The notes below the pieces were generated by a model. It did no database searches. It saw only the letters and a list, made by a program, of their open reading frames with translations, and was not told where the DNA came from. From Marthasterias glacialis (lineage: Eukaryota; Echinodermata; Asteroidea; Forcipulatida; Asteriidae): 64,000 nucleotides of DNA. Location: NCBI GenBank assembly GCA_911728455.2, contig OU452221.1, positions 4,988,290-5,052,289 on the forward strand. The letters are read 5' to 3'. Below are positions 1-12,200 of the stretch, one piece after another (the first letter of the stretch is position 1; each line of letters opens with the position of its first letter). The translations under genes were made by a program, and so were the position numbers.

Positions 1-146
1 ATTTGTTTAGAGTGAAGTAAAAATGACAGGCATAGTCGTAAGTTTTCACAGCCTTTTTTAACCAACCTAATTAAACATAATGGATGCCAAAGTGCTCAAG
101 GAAGATATTTTGATAATTTGAAGGGTGATTTATTTTTCTCTTGCAG

Positions 147-251
147 CTTCATAGTGATATAATCCGTGATGTTACTTTCCTGGGAGATAGTTGGCCCTGG
201 TGCTCTGGTGAAACCACCTTCGTCACTGCATCAGTTGATGGACATGGAAAG
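147..251 (+). CDS. WD40-like gene, exon A (internal)
   Basis: The acceptor is TTTTTCTCTTGCAG and the donor is AAG|GTAGGA. The exon is 105 bp, begins in phase 0 and encodes 35 residues beginning LHSDIIRDVTFLG and ending TASVDGHGK, a WD40-style blade. It is the leftmost visible exon, and upstream exons must lie outside the window. Confidence 0.68.
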
Positions 252-3200
252 GTAGGATAGTACCAAATTGGTCATGTCAGACTTTAGGTGCTTTATTTGC
301 ATCGCAAAGTAGACCTTTGAACGCATCGCTCGTTAAACATCAGAGACCTAATTTGCACGTTGCGAAAATTTACCTTTACTGGTAGAAAATGGCGTAGCAA
401 TCGTTGTAGTTTTTTCAAACTGATGGCAGCCAGATTTCAAGATAAACTGACTGAATTCAACCTGTATGAACCACTTCAGTCACGACAGAACAAAGAATTT
501 GTAAAGAGTATTCCCTCAAAAACCTTTTTAAAAAGAGAATCTATGATATTGTTCTCTTACCCGTTTAGACATTGTTTTGACATTGTGAACATATAATTAG
601 ACAAAATATGCGCGTAGCAAGCACGCATTTTCATGACGGTGTACGTACTTATCCATGGTACGTATCCATGGTTTTCACAAATGCGTCACGAGAGCATCAC
701 GCGTCACGAGAGCATCATGCATCACGTGTAGCTTAGAAAGTTACGTATGGCTTGTCAAAAGCCGTGAATTAACAGCCAGCCACAGGTTTTACTGGACCTT
801 GGGATGTTATGACGAGCATTTGGGTAGCAGACATTTCTTTATAATTTATTGTTGAACATTGCATTTCGTTGTTAAATAGAACAAATTCAATGGCGTCGTT
901 GACAGAAATATTGCTTCACTGTTCCCAGCGGCACATTGCACAAGAACGTAAATCAATTTACCTAGTACCAGCATAACTACCTCCTCATACCCAGGGCTTG
1001 TTCCTATTGTGGAAATGACCAACGGTGGGCCCGATCGAGGTAGTGTACCCAGTAGGGTACATCACTCATGCTCCCAACGGTGGGCCCGATCGAGGTAATG
1101 TACCCAGTAGGGTACATCACTCATGCTCCCAACGGTGGGCCCGATCGAGGTAATGTACCCAGTAGAGTACATCACTCATGCTCCCCTGAGCAATGTACAC
1201 GCGGCTTTGTAGCTTTGTAGCTCATCACGTGATTGGTTCTCGACCAATAAAACTCACAATAAGTGATGTTTGAAGCTTTGCATGGTGTGAAGGATGAGAA
1301 TAACAATAACTATTGCAGATACAACCATGTAAAAATCTCTCTTTGGAGGAGTGGTGGCTCTGAAAAGAGCTGTTGTAGTCTCAACATCGAGACCACAACA
1401 AGACCACAAAGGCTCTTTTCAAAACTTCTTAAAACTCACACTCTATTACCGTGTTATAACAATTAAAATTGATACAGTATGCCAGTCCCTAGTGTGTTTT
1501 ACTTGTTGAAGCATATTCATCATGTTTACCAATGAATGCTGATGTCGATGTTGAATGTCTTAAGGTCGTCACTCTTGATGGGAGAACTCTACTAGACATC
1601 TCAGCTGGGACTGTACTACACTGTGTGGACCCAACACCAGGGCCTTATAACGCGATGGAAGAAGATGGATTCTGTAGTAAGTACATCCTTATTGACCATT
1701 CATAAATACCCCAGTCAGTTTGGAACAATTTGGGCACTCCTATTGGTTGAAAGGTGGTCACATGACTGTTTAAAACTGGTTTTAAACGGGTGATATAGAC
1801 ATAGCTGGAGCTGTGAAGGCGAGTTCTGCGCTCATTATAGCCACACGCGTGTAGGCGCACTAGCCTATACGCGGGTGCTAATTTACGCGTAGTGCAATCA
1901 ATACATAACGGTACTCAATGTAAAGTCTAATAATGCGCACGCGTACGCGCAACCGTATGAGCGTTGACCCTTCACGAAATGGAGCCTGAAGACGTGGCAA
2001 GAATTGAAAAATAACTTATTCAAAAAACAAAAAAGTTTCACGGATTTTTCTACATTATTGCGCTTTTTAACAAAAAGGGCATTTATGAATGGGAATAAAA
2101 GAGTAGTGACTCGGTCTTAAGCGGCCGTTAAAAACGGCTCGTTCCTTTATCACGCGGCCACGACCCTGCCGATTTTAAACAGCCGGTTTAGACCTCGGTC
2201 ACCACTCTTTTATTCCCTTATTATGCACAATGTTCGGTAAACATCGGATACCAAATTTGTATTAAACCACAAGGGGAACTGACTGGGTAAATTTTTCAAT
2301 CAATTTTGGGGTGAACAAAAAAAATTGACTGGAGCAGGATTTGAACCTGCGACACCTATCGACGCTCTACCAACTGAGCTATCCAGCCCTAATGTTGGCG
2401 GTCTCCTTATTTTGTCAGTATCTTTGTTCGGGGGGTTGCCAGTCAGAAGCCATTCAACCGATTACTGCCGTGTAGCCAGGGATCACACCCCATTATACGA
2501 TACTACCATAGAGCTAGCTAGCTCTATGGATATAATGGATTGATCCTGGGAATCAGCAGCACGGGGACCACCGTAAGGGTGATGCGACATTTTGCGTATT
2601 GTATCATGCGTCACACTCCGTATACGGACAGTGCAAAATAACATTCTAAACTGTGCGCGTTGCACATGCTGCTGTTTATGAAATGACGCTCAAAATGGTT
2701 AAACTTCACGCGTCGTGAGTGAAAAAGATACGAAATTGGCCAGAAGATGAATTCGTTACCACACTCGCGCTCGTGGAATACGAAAAAAATATAATACGTC
2801 TGCGTCCCATATCCCACTCGGCCACAGAAGCACCGTATTTTTCCGTATTCCTCTAGAGCTTGTGTGATAACTTAAAATATAATCGGTTGAATACAAGTTA
2901 CATACATTTTACATTTCTTTTCTGGTATTAGGCGTGGTGATGCTTGGCGGAGGTGAAGTGTGTGCCTACTTACCGCATGCTGGTGTACAGGAAACACTCA
3001 AACAGAGTGGGGATGATGCAATATGGAAACTCAAGTAAGTCGGGAAAGTCAGATTATTTGTCGTTCTCATCATTCCTTGGGTATCGTGACAGTGACAAAG
3101 ATTTGTCTCAGAGGCTTCCTTACTTGATAGCTGGGTCTTTCCATGCCATTTCAAAAATTCAATAGGACAAAATCTCAAAAAAAGGAGTACAGCGCCCCAG

Positions 3201-6200
3201 TTACTGGGTCTAGTCAAATCATATCCTTACCTGTCCAGAAAGGTTGACAGAATGTGTACAGAGAGGAACAGGCACTTTGAACGATTAAAAAGTGTTGAAT
3301 ATCATGAAAAATAGGCCACTTTCACATCTACGTTGGGCTTGACAACGCTACTCGCTAAACGCCATTTTTAATTTCCTTTGGGCATGAATGCGCGAAAGTT
3401 CCGGCCGCGTGATGAAATGTCCGCTTTAATTTTTTTTTTTAAAGGTCAGAAATTAGTGCTTTAGCTACCGATTCCTTGAGACGAATATTAAAAAAAGGGG
3501 GAACTTAACTCAAACGTCCATTAGAAAATCTAAAAAATCCCTTAGAAATGTGGAAACTTTTCCCTATTTTTATTGCCAGAGTGTATCTGGAAACACGTCT
3601 AAAATGATTGGCACTTTCAATTTCATGCATAGGCCCAGATACTTATTAAACTTGTTTTGTTACTAATACATTGCTATATTTTAAGAAAGGGAAAAAAAAT
3701 CATGCAAAAATGACTGACTCAGGAGGCTAGTGATCAACGGGGATTGTGATTATAAATGAGTATAAGTCATTTGTGAGTTAGATTTGAAAAATGTCCGGTA
3801 CAATGACTTGCTTAGTCACAAGTTACTGCTTAAATTGAACTCCTCATACTACATCGACAGTTGCTATGTCACATGATTCAGGGCAATCTTTTGCGTAGTT
3901 CTGTAAGAGACAGCGAACACCCATACAAAATTCTGAATGAATGTGTATGGCACAATGGTACCAGGGTTTGCTCATCTGCAGATTGCTGATACAAAAGTTT
4001 GCCCCAAACCATTTGACTGAGCAACTGTCTCTATAGTCTGAGGAATTTAAATTTAAGCGGTAACTTGTGACTAAGCAAGTCATTGTACCAGACATTGAAT
4101 TGTCTCACTTGCAAATGGCTTAATCACCAGTGGTTGCCACTGAATGGGCTGTCCAGTTAAAATAAGAAATAAATATACAAATAATTAAAATTAAACAAGA
4201 GTAACAGTAAAAGTGTGTTTTGACCCCTTACACGCACGTCACATGCGGTGACTGTGCCCCGCTCACCATTTTGGAAGTCAATAGGTAAGCGTATAAACGC
4301 CGCATCGCCTAAAATGCGCATTGCACTATTTAACACACGGACACATTGGCTACCAAAACGGTGCAAGTAAGAGTATGTGATACTGACGTCGTGTGAATTG
4401 GGTCGATAAGCTTCTTCAAGAAATAATATAGTCCCTGTTTGTGTACACAGGTATACATCCAATGGAAGTATGCTGTACACTGCATGTGAAAAGGGAGTAA
4501 TCCGAAGGTAAGAGTAGTTTTTTTTTACATATATGCAAATGTAATCCAGTATGTTAATCTTGATGATCAAGGACCATTTACATGATGCTGCTTAGCTCAG
4601 AGTACTGAGAATTCTATGATCCATAGAATTACGCGCTGTAAAAGGGATCGGTAAGTGCAGAATTCTGTGGTTAGCAGGGTCATGAAATTGGGCCCAGTAC
4701 AGACTTGGGTCCCTGATGCCCCATACAAGTTCTGCCCTCCATGCTGCATGACGTGTCCTGGCTGAGTGGTCCGGCGCATCCAAAATTCAGGGTTCCGGTG
4801 GCTGAGTCGACGGAGTGTGGGTTCGAATCCCGGTCGAGACACTGGTGTCCTTGAGCGAGACGCTTGACACCAATTGCTTCTCATCACCCAGGAGTGAAAA
4901 GCTACCTGCCAGGGTAGAGAATGATGATGCAGGCTGTGATCCCATGTGGCCGTCAGTGCTGCATACTAACGAGTCGAGATGGTTTCAGGGAAACTTAGGG
5001 CCCGAGGAACAGACCGTTGTACTATCATTGTAAAGGCATTGCTTGGCTTGAAAAAAGCGCATAATAAATACACAGTATTTAAAAATCTCCTGTAACATGT
5101 AGATATAAGTGTGACGTCTTAAAAATATTGTAATTACTATTAATGGTGGAAAAACAGAATAATAATACTTATGAATACACTTTATCACATTATTAGTACT
5201 TTCCCATTTATCGTAGTATTTGTAACACTGAAATAGTAAGATTGGAGATTTTATTTAAAATTGCTCACAAGAATCCACATTCAAAGGGTGCCCCTGCAAA
5301 GGATAGAAGTCAGTATCGATGTACTACAGTTCTCAGCAAAACCAACCAGTTTTGAGAAACATGAGAAAACAGCAAAACAGTTAACATTACATTATCAAAT
5401 TTGGTCAAGTGAGGGCGCTGTTCAAATTTGGGCTATTCCCTTCAGCAGCATGTCACTGGTGCAAGTCTTTTTTAACACTGAGTAATAATACATGTACAGG
5501 GAAAGTTATAAAGTGTAACATTTTGTTCTGGTAATTTTTAATCTCGAAGGTCCAGATTCTAAATAGGACAGGAGGGGGGGCATGTACGAGGGGAGAGGGG
5601 CACAAGGACATCCCCCCATAGTTATGGCACTGATCACAGGTGAACAAAAGGTTCCTATTGACCCCTGGCACGCACGTCGCACTCGCCGACTGTGCCACGC
5701 TCACCATTTTGGTGGTCAATAGGTTTACGTGTAAATGCCCCATCTCCTAAAATGCGCACTTCACTCAGTGACATTGACCACCAAATTGGCGCAACCAAGA
5801 TTATTGTGATGATGACGTCAGGTGAATTGGGCCAATTCTTGTTATTGGCTATACCTGAAAACAACGTCGTACATTTACATTTACTGACATTTAAAAGGAT
5901 CGTCACTGTCAAGAATTATTATTAGCATAGTGTTCCTGGCAGCTTGCCATATCCATTATTATAGCCAATTCATATTGCATCCAGGAGTCGATTTCACAAA
6001 GCACTAAGATTCATCTTAAAGATGAGTTGTCAGTATTACCATAGTAGTTTGTATTGTGACATCACACTTTGCTTAGCAATTAAGAGTGATTCACAGTTAA
6101 GATCAATCTTAGCTCTTTGTGAAATCAAGCCCAGGCCTTTTTAATAATGTTTTTTTGTCGGGTATCTATCAATTTCCAGGGATATGTGTGTCAGTTGTTG

Positions 6201-9200
6201 TTCCCATGTCAACCATTTTTGCTGACTACTCATTTATTTACATTGTACATTGCTATGCCATGACTGTATGCACACAGACAGCAGTGATACAATTTAATGT
6301 CAAAGACTAGTGGACAATTTCATAGAAAGCACATTTTTTCTGCTTACTGTAGCAGAAATAAGTTGCTGAAGTGCAAGCGTAATTCACAGGTGGCCAGCTT
6401 CATGCTCACCATGCATTTGCATTGTTAATGTCATTCATTTGCCTAAAGTGAGCGTCAGAAGGTTAGCGTGCCTTTTCTCGTGCTTACGGTTCAGCGCTAT
6501 AAAATAGAAATCGCACAGTAAGCACACAATCGGCCATGAGGCAGCTCCAGGAAATTAGCCCCAGTATCCGCACTATATTGTTGAAAATAATGAACAAAAG
6601 ACTAATATGTTATCTATTTTTGTCAGGTTTTGGGACTCACCAGATCAAAACTAATTGTTTCAGTCATTTCTCAAAAACTGTAGCATTTCAGGCAAAAATA
6701 TTTCAAGGGAAGTTTTCCACCATGACCATCTTTATACTGTGTAATTTTGCATGCAAAACTATGTTTTCAATCGTACCACAGTTGTGCAGACCATTTAGTC
6801 TTGAAATAACAGATTGAGCACTACACTTTGAAGAACTCTACTCACTCCATGGGAAAAACAAACATTTCGCAAAAATGATTATTTGCACAATTCCAGCTCA
6901 GTTGTTATCGTTCTTTTGTGGAAATGTACCCTTTTGGAGTTTATTCGTGGGAAAAAGGCCTCCCATGCTGAGCATATGTTGAATCGTCTTTTATAACAGA
7001 CTATAGTTTGCAGTCAGTTGATCAGTGTGTCATAATGTCAAAATAAACTACACCCTCTTCAAAAGGATTGGCACTAACCAGTCGCCATTCCCTGAGGCGT
7101 ATGTGAACTAATTTGTCCCCTTTTCCAATATGGATTAATTTATAAAAATTAGAAAGCTTGTGAATCGCCCTTTGCATGTCGTGTCGTGGCCGAGCGGCCA
7201 TTTTGTGTCGTGACTGAGTGTCGCGGCCCACAGTCTAAGAGCACCGGACTCAAGCTCTGGTGTTTCTGATCAGCAGAGTGTGGGTTCGAGTCCCGGTCTT
7301 GACACTTGTGTCCTTGAGCAAGACACTTAACCATTATTGCTTCTTCCTTCGGATAGGATGTATTATAGTGTTATTATTAATTATGAACAGCCTTTCTAAA
7401 AAATACAAGTTTAATTTTGTTCTTTTTCAAATGCATTGATAAACTAAACCCACTGTTTTTTTTGTTGTTTGTGAACTGTAGGGAAAGATTTAGTACCGTG
7501 TAATTAAGACATAAAACTTGTTACTATTGTTTCTGCAGACTATAGTGTTTGTTGAAATATACCATATCTTTAGAGATTGTGGGGAACATAAAATGTAGTT
7601 TACGAGTCAAAAACCAGTCTGATGAATCAACCAAAACACAAATGTACGTGGTGTGTATGTTTTGACAGAATGGTTGAACTGTTTGTAAGGAAACCTTTCG
7701 TATAAAAGCTGCAGAGACCATTAGTACAAGCAATTGCGTAAATTATTGTCCTAAATCTTTCTGAAACTGCTTTTCTTCACAAATCGTTACTGAACAGTCA
7801 GATATTGCAGATGTTGCTGTTGGTTTTACCAACTCTTTGTAATGTACCTTATGCATTTGCGGCCATCTTTGAGGTCAAACGCAGCATCAAATGCGCAGTA
7901 TTTTAACCTCAGTGGGAGCGTGTCCTTTCCTGTCCATCATAGTGATGTCGTTCTCATAAGGTCTTTGAAAATGTCGGCTGAAACATGAAACAGCAGCAGG
8001 GTCTCATTTGGCATTGAAAAAAGCGGCCTTCCACACTCCCTCTTCTTTCAGATTTTAGTAGATGTCGTAAATTTTTATGACACTGTGAATATTTTATAAA
8101 GCCATCTTTTTTAGACTGTGATATGTAAGGCAACATTCGTATACGTGTACATAATTTTGTAAGTTTGTAAAATGAAACATCCAAAGATTGAATACACATT
8201 TCGTTTGTAATTTCAAGTAAACATTTGAACACGAAATGTCAGTAATTGGTGTGTCGTGGACGAGCGGTTTCATTCATGGGACTCAAGTTCTGATGGCCAA
8301 GTCGTTGGGGTATGGGTTCGAATCCCGGTCGCGACAACTTGTTTTCTTAAGCAAGACACTTAACCACAATTGCTTCTCATCACCCAGGGGTAAATGGGTA
8401 CCTGTGAGGGCAGAGATGGTTTATATGAATGAATTAGCTTGGTGTGCTATACTTGGCAGCACATGCTGTATACTCCCCAGGGAGCTGAGATAGTTTATGG
8501 ACAATGAAGTAAATGGCCCAGTGACCAGGGGTAATAATATTTGAAGCGCATGATCATACTTTGGAATTGCGTTATTTAAGAGCCGATTATTATTATTAGT
8601 AGTAGTATTCATTCAAGCAACATCTATTTCTCCAATTTTGTAGACTTCGAACAGTAAGTCCTAAGCTTGTCCTCTTCATTGCATCTGATGATATAGTTGT
8701 TGCTATGAAAGCTCATGCAGTTTTTTGTAATTAGTTAGTTTTAAAGTGCTACCACTACCTTCTTTGTTTTATCTACCAGACTAACTCAGCTATCTTTATG
8801 TCTAGTATTGTGTAATACACCCGGACTTAACTTACTAACCAGTTACCCTTTTGAAAAAAAATTTGGTGAATCTATAACACCCCCCCCCCCTCTTCCCGGC
8901 CCGATTGCTTCGTACTTGAAAGGGCAAGGGCACCAAGGCAATTTCTTCTTAATAAAGGGCACCTCTATGAGGAAATTGTAAATTTCTATTGGAACATTTC
9001 AAGGGCATCAAGGCAATAACCAGGGGCAACTGCCTCCATAAAGTATTAGGCCTGACAACCCCCCCCCTTCCCAATCCTTGGCAGTGGTATCTGACTAAAA
9101 AAACCAGAGATTCCAACAGGATGTTTGTCATAACGCCTTTATTCAGGCTGCTCCGTCAACCGCAAAAAATGCATTCAAGGAACCTCCTCTATGGGCTCCA

Positions 9201-12200
9201 TTGCACCCCGTGCTCCCATTGAAATAAATAAAGAAATCACAAGGTTGTTTTTTAATTGTCAGGGTGAGAAAACCGTTTGAGGTTTTTTTTTCTATTTCTT
9301 TTGTTCAACAGCTTCCCACTAGTTTACCATGACCAATCTTTCTGCCGTGACAACTTTTGGATGGTGTCTGTGTGACCTCTCTTTTGCATGAACTTGTATT
9401 TTGATATTACAAACGCTCACTTTACTTATAGTCACCTGTGTAAATTATTGCGGTACACAGTTTTGAACTTGTATCAGACCTGATGCTTTATGAGGCCAAT
9501 GGGGGCAATAGAAGGCCAATTTATCATGGTGCGGGCATCCTGTTTTTTTTCTTCCATTCAAATCAATGTAACCAAACTGAGGCTGGAAGGGAAAGTAGTC
9601 TGGTCCCCTATTTATAAATTGAGAATTAACACTCTCAGTGTCATTGTGTGTACAGGGAATCCGACAAAGATGGATGCAGTGTGATATTAAGGTCAATCCC
9701 GTTGGTAAGAGATGACGTTTTAGAGCTGGAAGTGCAATGTAAACGAGTGGTATACATACATGTACATGAACATTCGTTACACTGCACTTCCGGCTCCAAA
9801 ACGTCATCACGCACCAACAGGATTATGGTCCTGTCCATGGCCTTGATGCCCTTTGCAACGTTCCAGTAGAAATTTAAATTTGCCTTCGTTGAGGTGCCCT
9901 TTCAGTAAGGAACTACCTTGCCCTCCCATCAACCACGTATCGGGCCTGCTGTGTTGATCCAATTCACCTGACGTCATCATCACAATAATCTTGGTTGCGC
10001 CATTTTTTTTTGGGGGGGGGGTTGATGTCCCCGTGTGTTATACCCGTTGAGTTATATAAACTATACTATATGGTTATACCATTGGCCTTTTCAAGATATG
10101 GAGGACACCATAGGAGTGCACTGTTTGGTTTGGGTGTCTACAGACAAATGTTCCCAATCCAATTAGTGCACTTGTACTGTGTCCACCATATCTGAAAATG
10201 ACTAATGGAGATAGCACTATAAATGGTTATTCTACAGTGTAGTGCCCATTTGAGGTGATGTAGTGCTCATAGGCATATTGGGGACTCTTTGGTTAAAGGG
10301 GGCAGAGGGGTTGATTTGCCCAAAGATTCTTCACAGATAAAAACATAAGTACCAATTTCTCATAAAAAAGTCTTGTTTTTTCTTTTTCTTGCTTTTTCTG
10401 AATTTTTCTGAATTTTTCTCACTGTTTTGCCCAAATTTATTAACAAAATTATTCATTCATTTTTTAAATTTTTTTATTTTATTTATTTATTTATTTATTT
10501 ATTTTTTTTTTTTCGGGTGGGGGAAGGAGGGGAATTGCCCCTTGACTCATATGCCTATGATGGTGTTTCATGCCAACCATATATTTTACGTGCAATTCGA
10601 TTCCCAAAATGGTGAGTGCGGCAGACAGCAGCCATGTGTGACGTTGGTGCAATATCATATTATTTTCACATCACTCTGTATTCTGTATTTCTTTTTAATT
10701 ATTATTGCATGCAATCTGTGTACTCAAGATCGCTCAGCTATCAAAGTTTGTTGCTCCATGCCCAAATTAGGCAGTACTTGGAAATAGTGAATTGTCATTT
10801 AAGAGTGAAGACAACACAAACATCAGCCATGACACCAGCCATGATAGGCGTAAAAAAAATATAACAAGTGCTTTAACACGCCCGTAGATAGAGCACTGTA
10901 CAATTACTAAGTATTATTACCTTTATCATTCCGAAATTGTGTAATTTCTTGTAAAAATTGTTTGCAGTAACCACAGGTTACTTAGGAAGGTTTGTTGCTT
11001 TGTTCGGACAAACTTTATTCTTGAATTTGAACTCATTGTCTGCGGTGAGAGTCAGTGCTAAACGAAAAAATCTGAAACTACGATCAAAATAAAAAAATTA
11101 TGTTGAAATTATTGCATTTGCATCTTTGGGTAATTCCACCCTTGGATAACCTCTGGAGTTTTATATTTTAAGGAGCTTCTGGGATTATTGTCCTCGGCGT
11201 TAGAGAAGTACATCAAACAGCAGGATTTCTTTATATCTAAAGAAAATTAACAGCTATCTTTTTCCAACTGGCAGAATTTTAAAAAGTCTGAATTCAGATA
11301 TAAGTTTGAAATTTCTCATCCCTGCATTGTGTACACTGTCCTCCGAAGTTTGTCAATGTTTTAAGGAATTCAATTTCATTCAAATATTTCAACTGGTACT
11401 CAAAAAAAAAAAACTTCAAATACAAAACCCAAGCCCCCCAGAGCTTCACCATTAATTCTATAAACATGAAAGATATTTACTTTTATAGAAAGTAAAATCA
11501 ACTTTCAAGGAAAAATATTTTGTGGACTACATTATGAACAAGTACATGTATACAAATTTACAAAATCTTTTCTCATCGTTTAATTTTATATTCCAACAAG
11601 CAGTTATACATACAATTAACTTGCAAAACAAACTAAAGCAATATTTTTTTAAAAAGCCAATGACTAGAATATTGGGTTCAGATAAGATTCTACTCTGCTA
11701 TTTCTGTAGTCAAAAGCGTAACCGTCAATATACCCTTGCGTAAATTTGTACAAAAAAAAAGCAAAATATCGATAATATTGTGATTTAAAATTTACCACAA
11801 TTCATTTAGTCAGTATCTACGAGAGAACAGCGCAGATAGCAAGCACTGGAATTGCGCCCCTGGCCAAACCTTCGACACCTATCTTTTAGATAACTTGACC
11901 AGCTCAAAAATACAAGTCAAGCCCGTTCATTTTTTTAATAAACAAATTATGGCACTACATGAAAATTAGAACTGCCCCTCCCTTGCTTTCACCGATGCAG
12001 ATTGGTCTATTTATGATCAAAGTCAGTTTTTTTTTTTCTTTTTTTTTTCTGCCGCCCCCTTCTAAGGCCATACCTATAGACACGCCACTGGGCTAATATT
12101 AATCAGAGCTTTCTTAAGACCTCTTGTATAGTATTGGGGGAGTGAATCGCACCTGGAGATTACTTTTGTTTTTAGTGGTAGTGGCGCTAAAATGAGTACG

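Larger units (their letters stand above)
252..1564 (+). other. Intron A-B of the WD40-like gene
   Basis: This 1.3 kb intron holds a 55-bp tandem repeat and a diverged copy of the palindromic Penelope-like family, each listed separately. I see no coding sequence in the remaining unique DNA. Confidence 0.5.

Noticed and set aside
2324..2389. Possible functional tRNA gene on the minus strand
   Set aside because: Acceptor and T stems are good, but the anticodon arm region is only about 13 nt and flanking sequence repeats elsewhere, so it is a tRNA-derived repeat.
4157..4570. 137-codon minus-strand frame
   Set aside because: It crosses a family F MITE and low-complexity AT-rich DNA (poly-Leu/Tyr). 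There is no domain or splice support.
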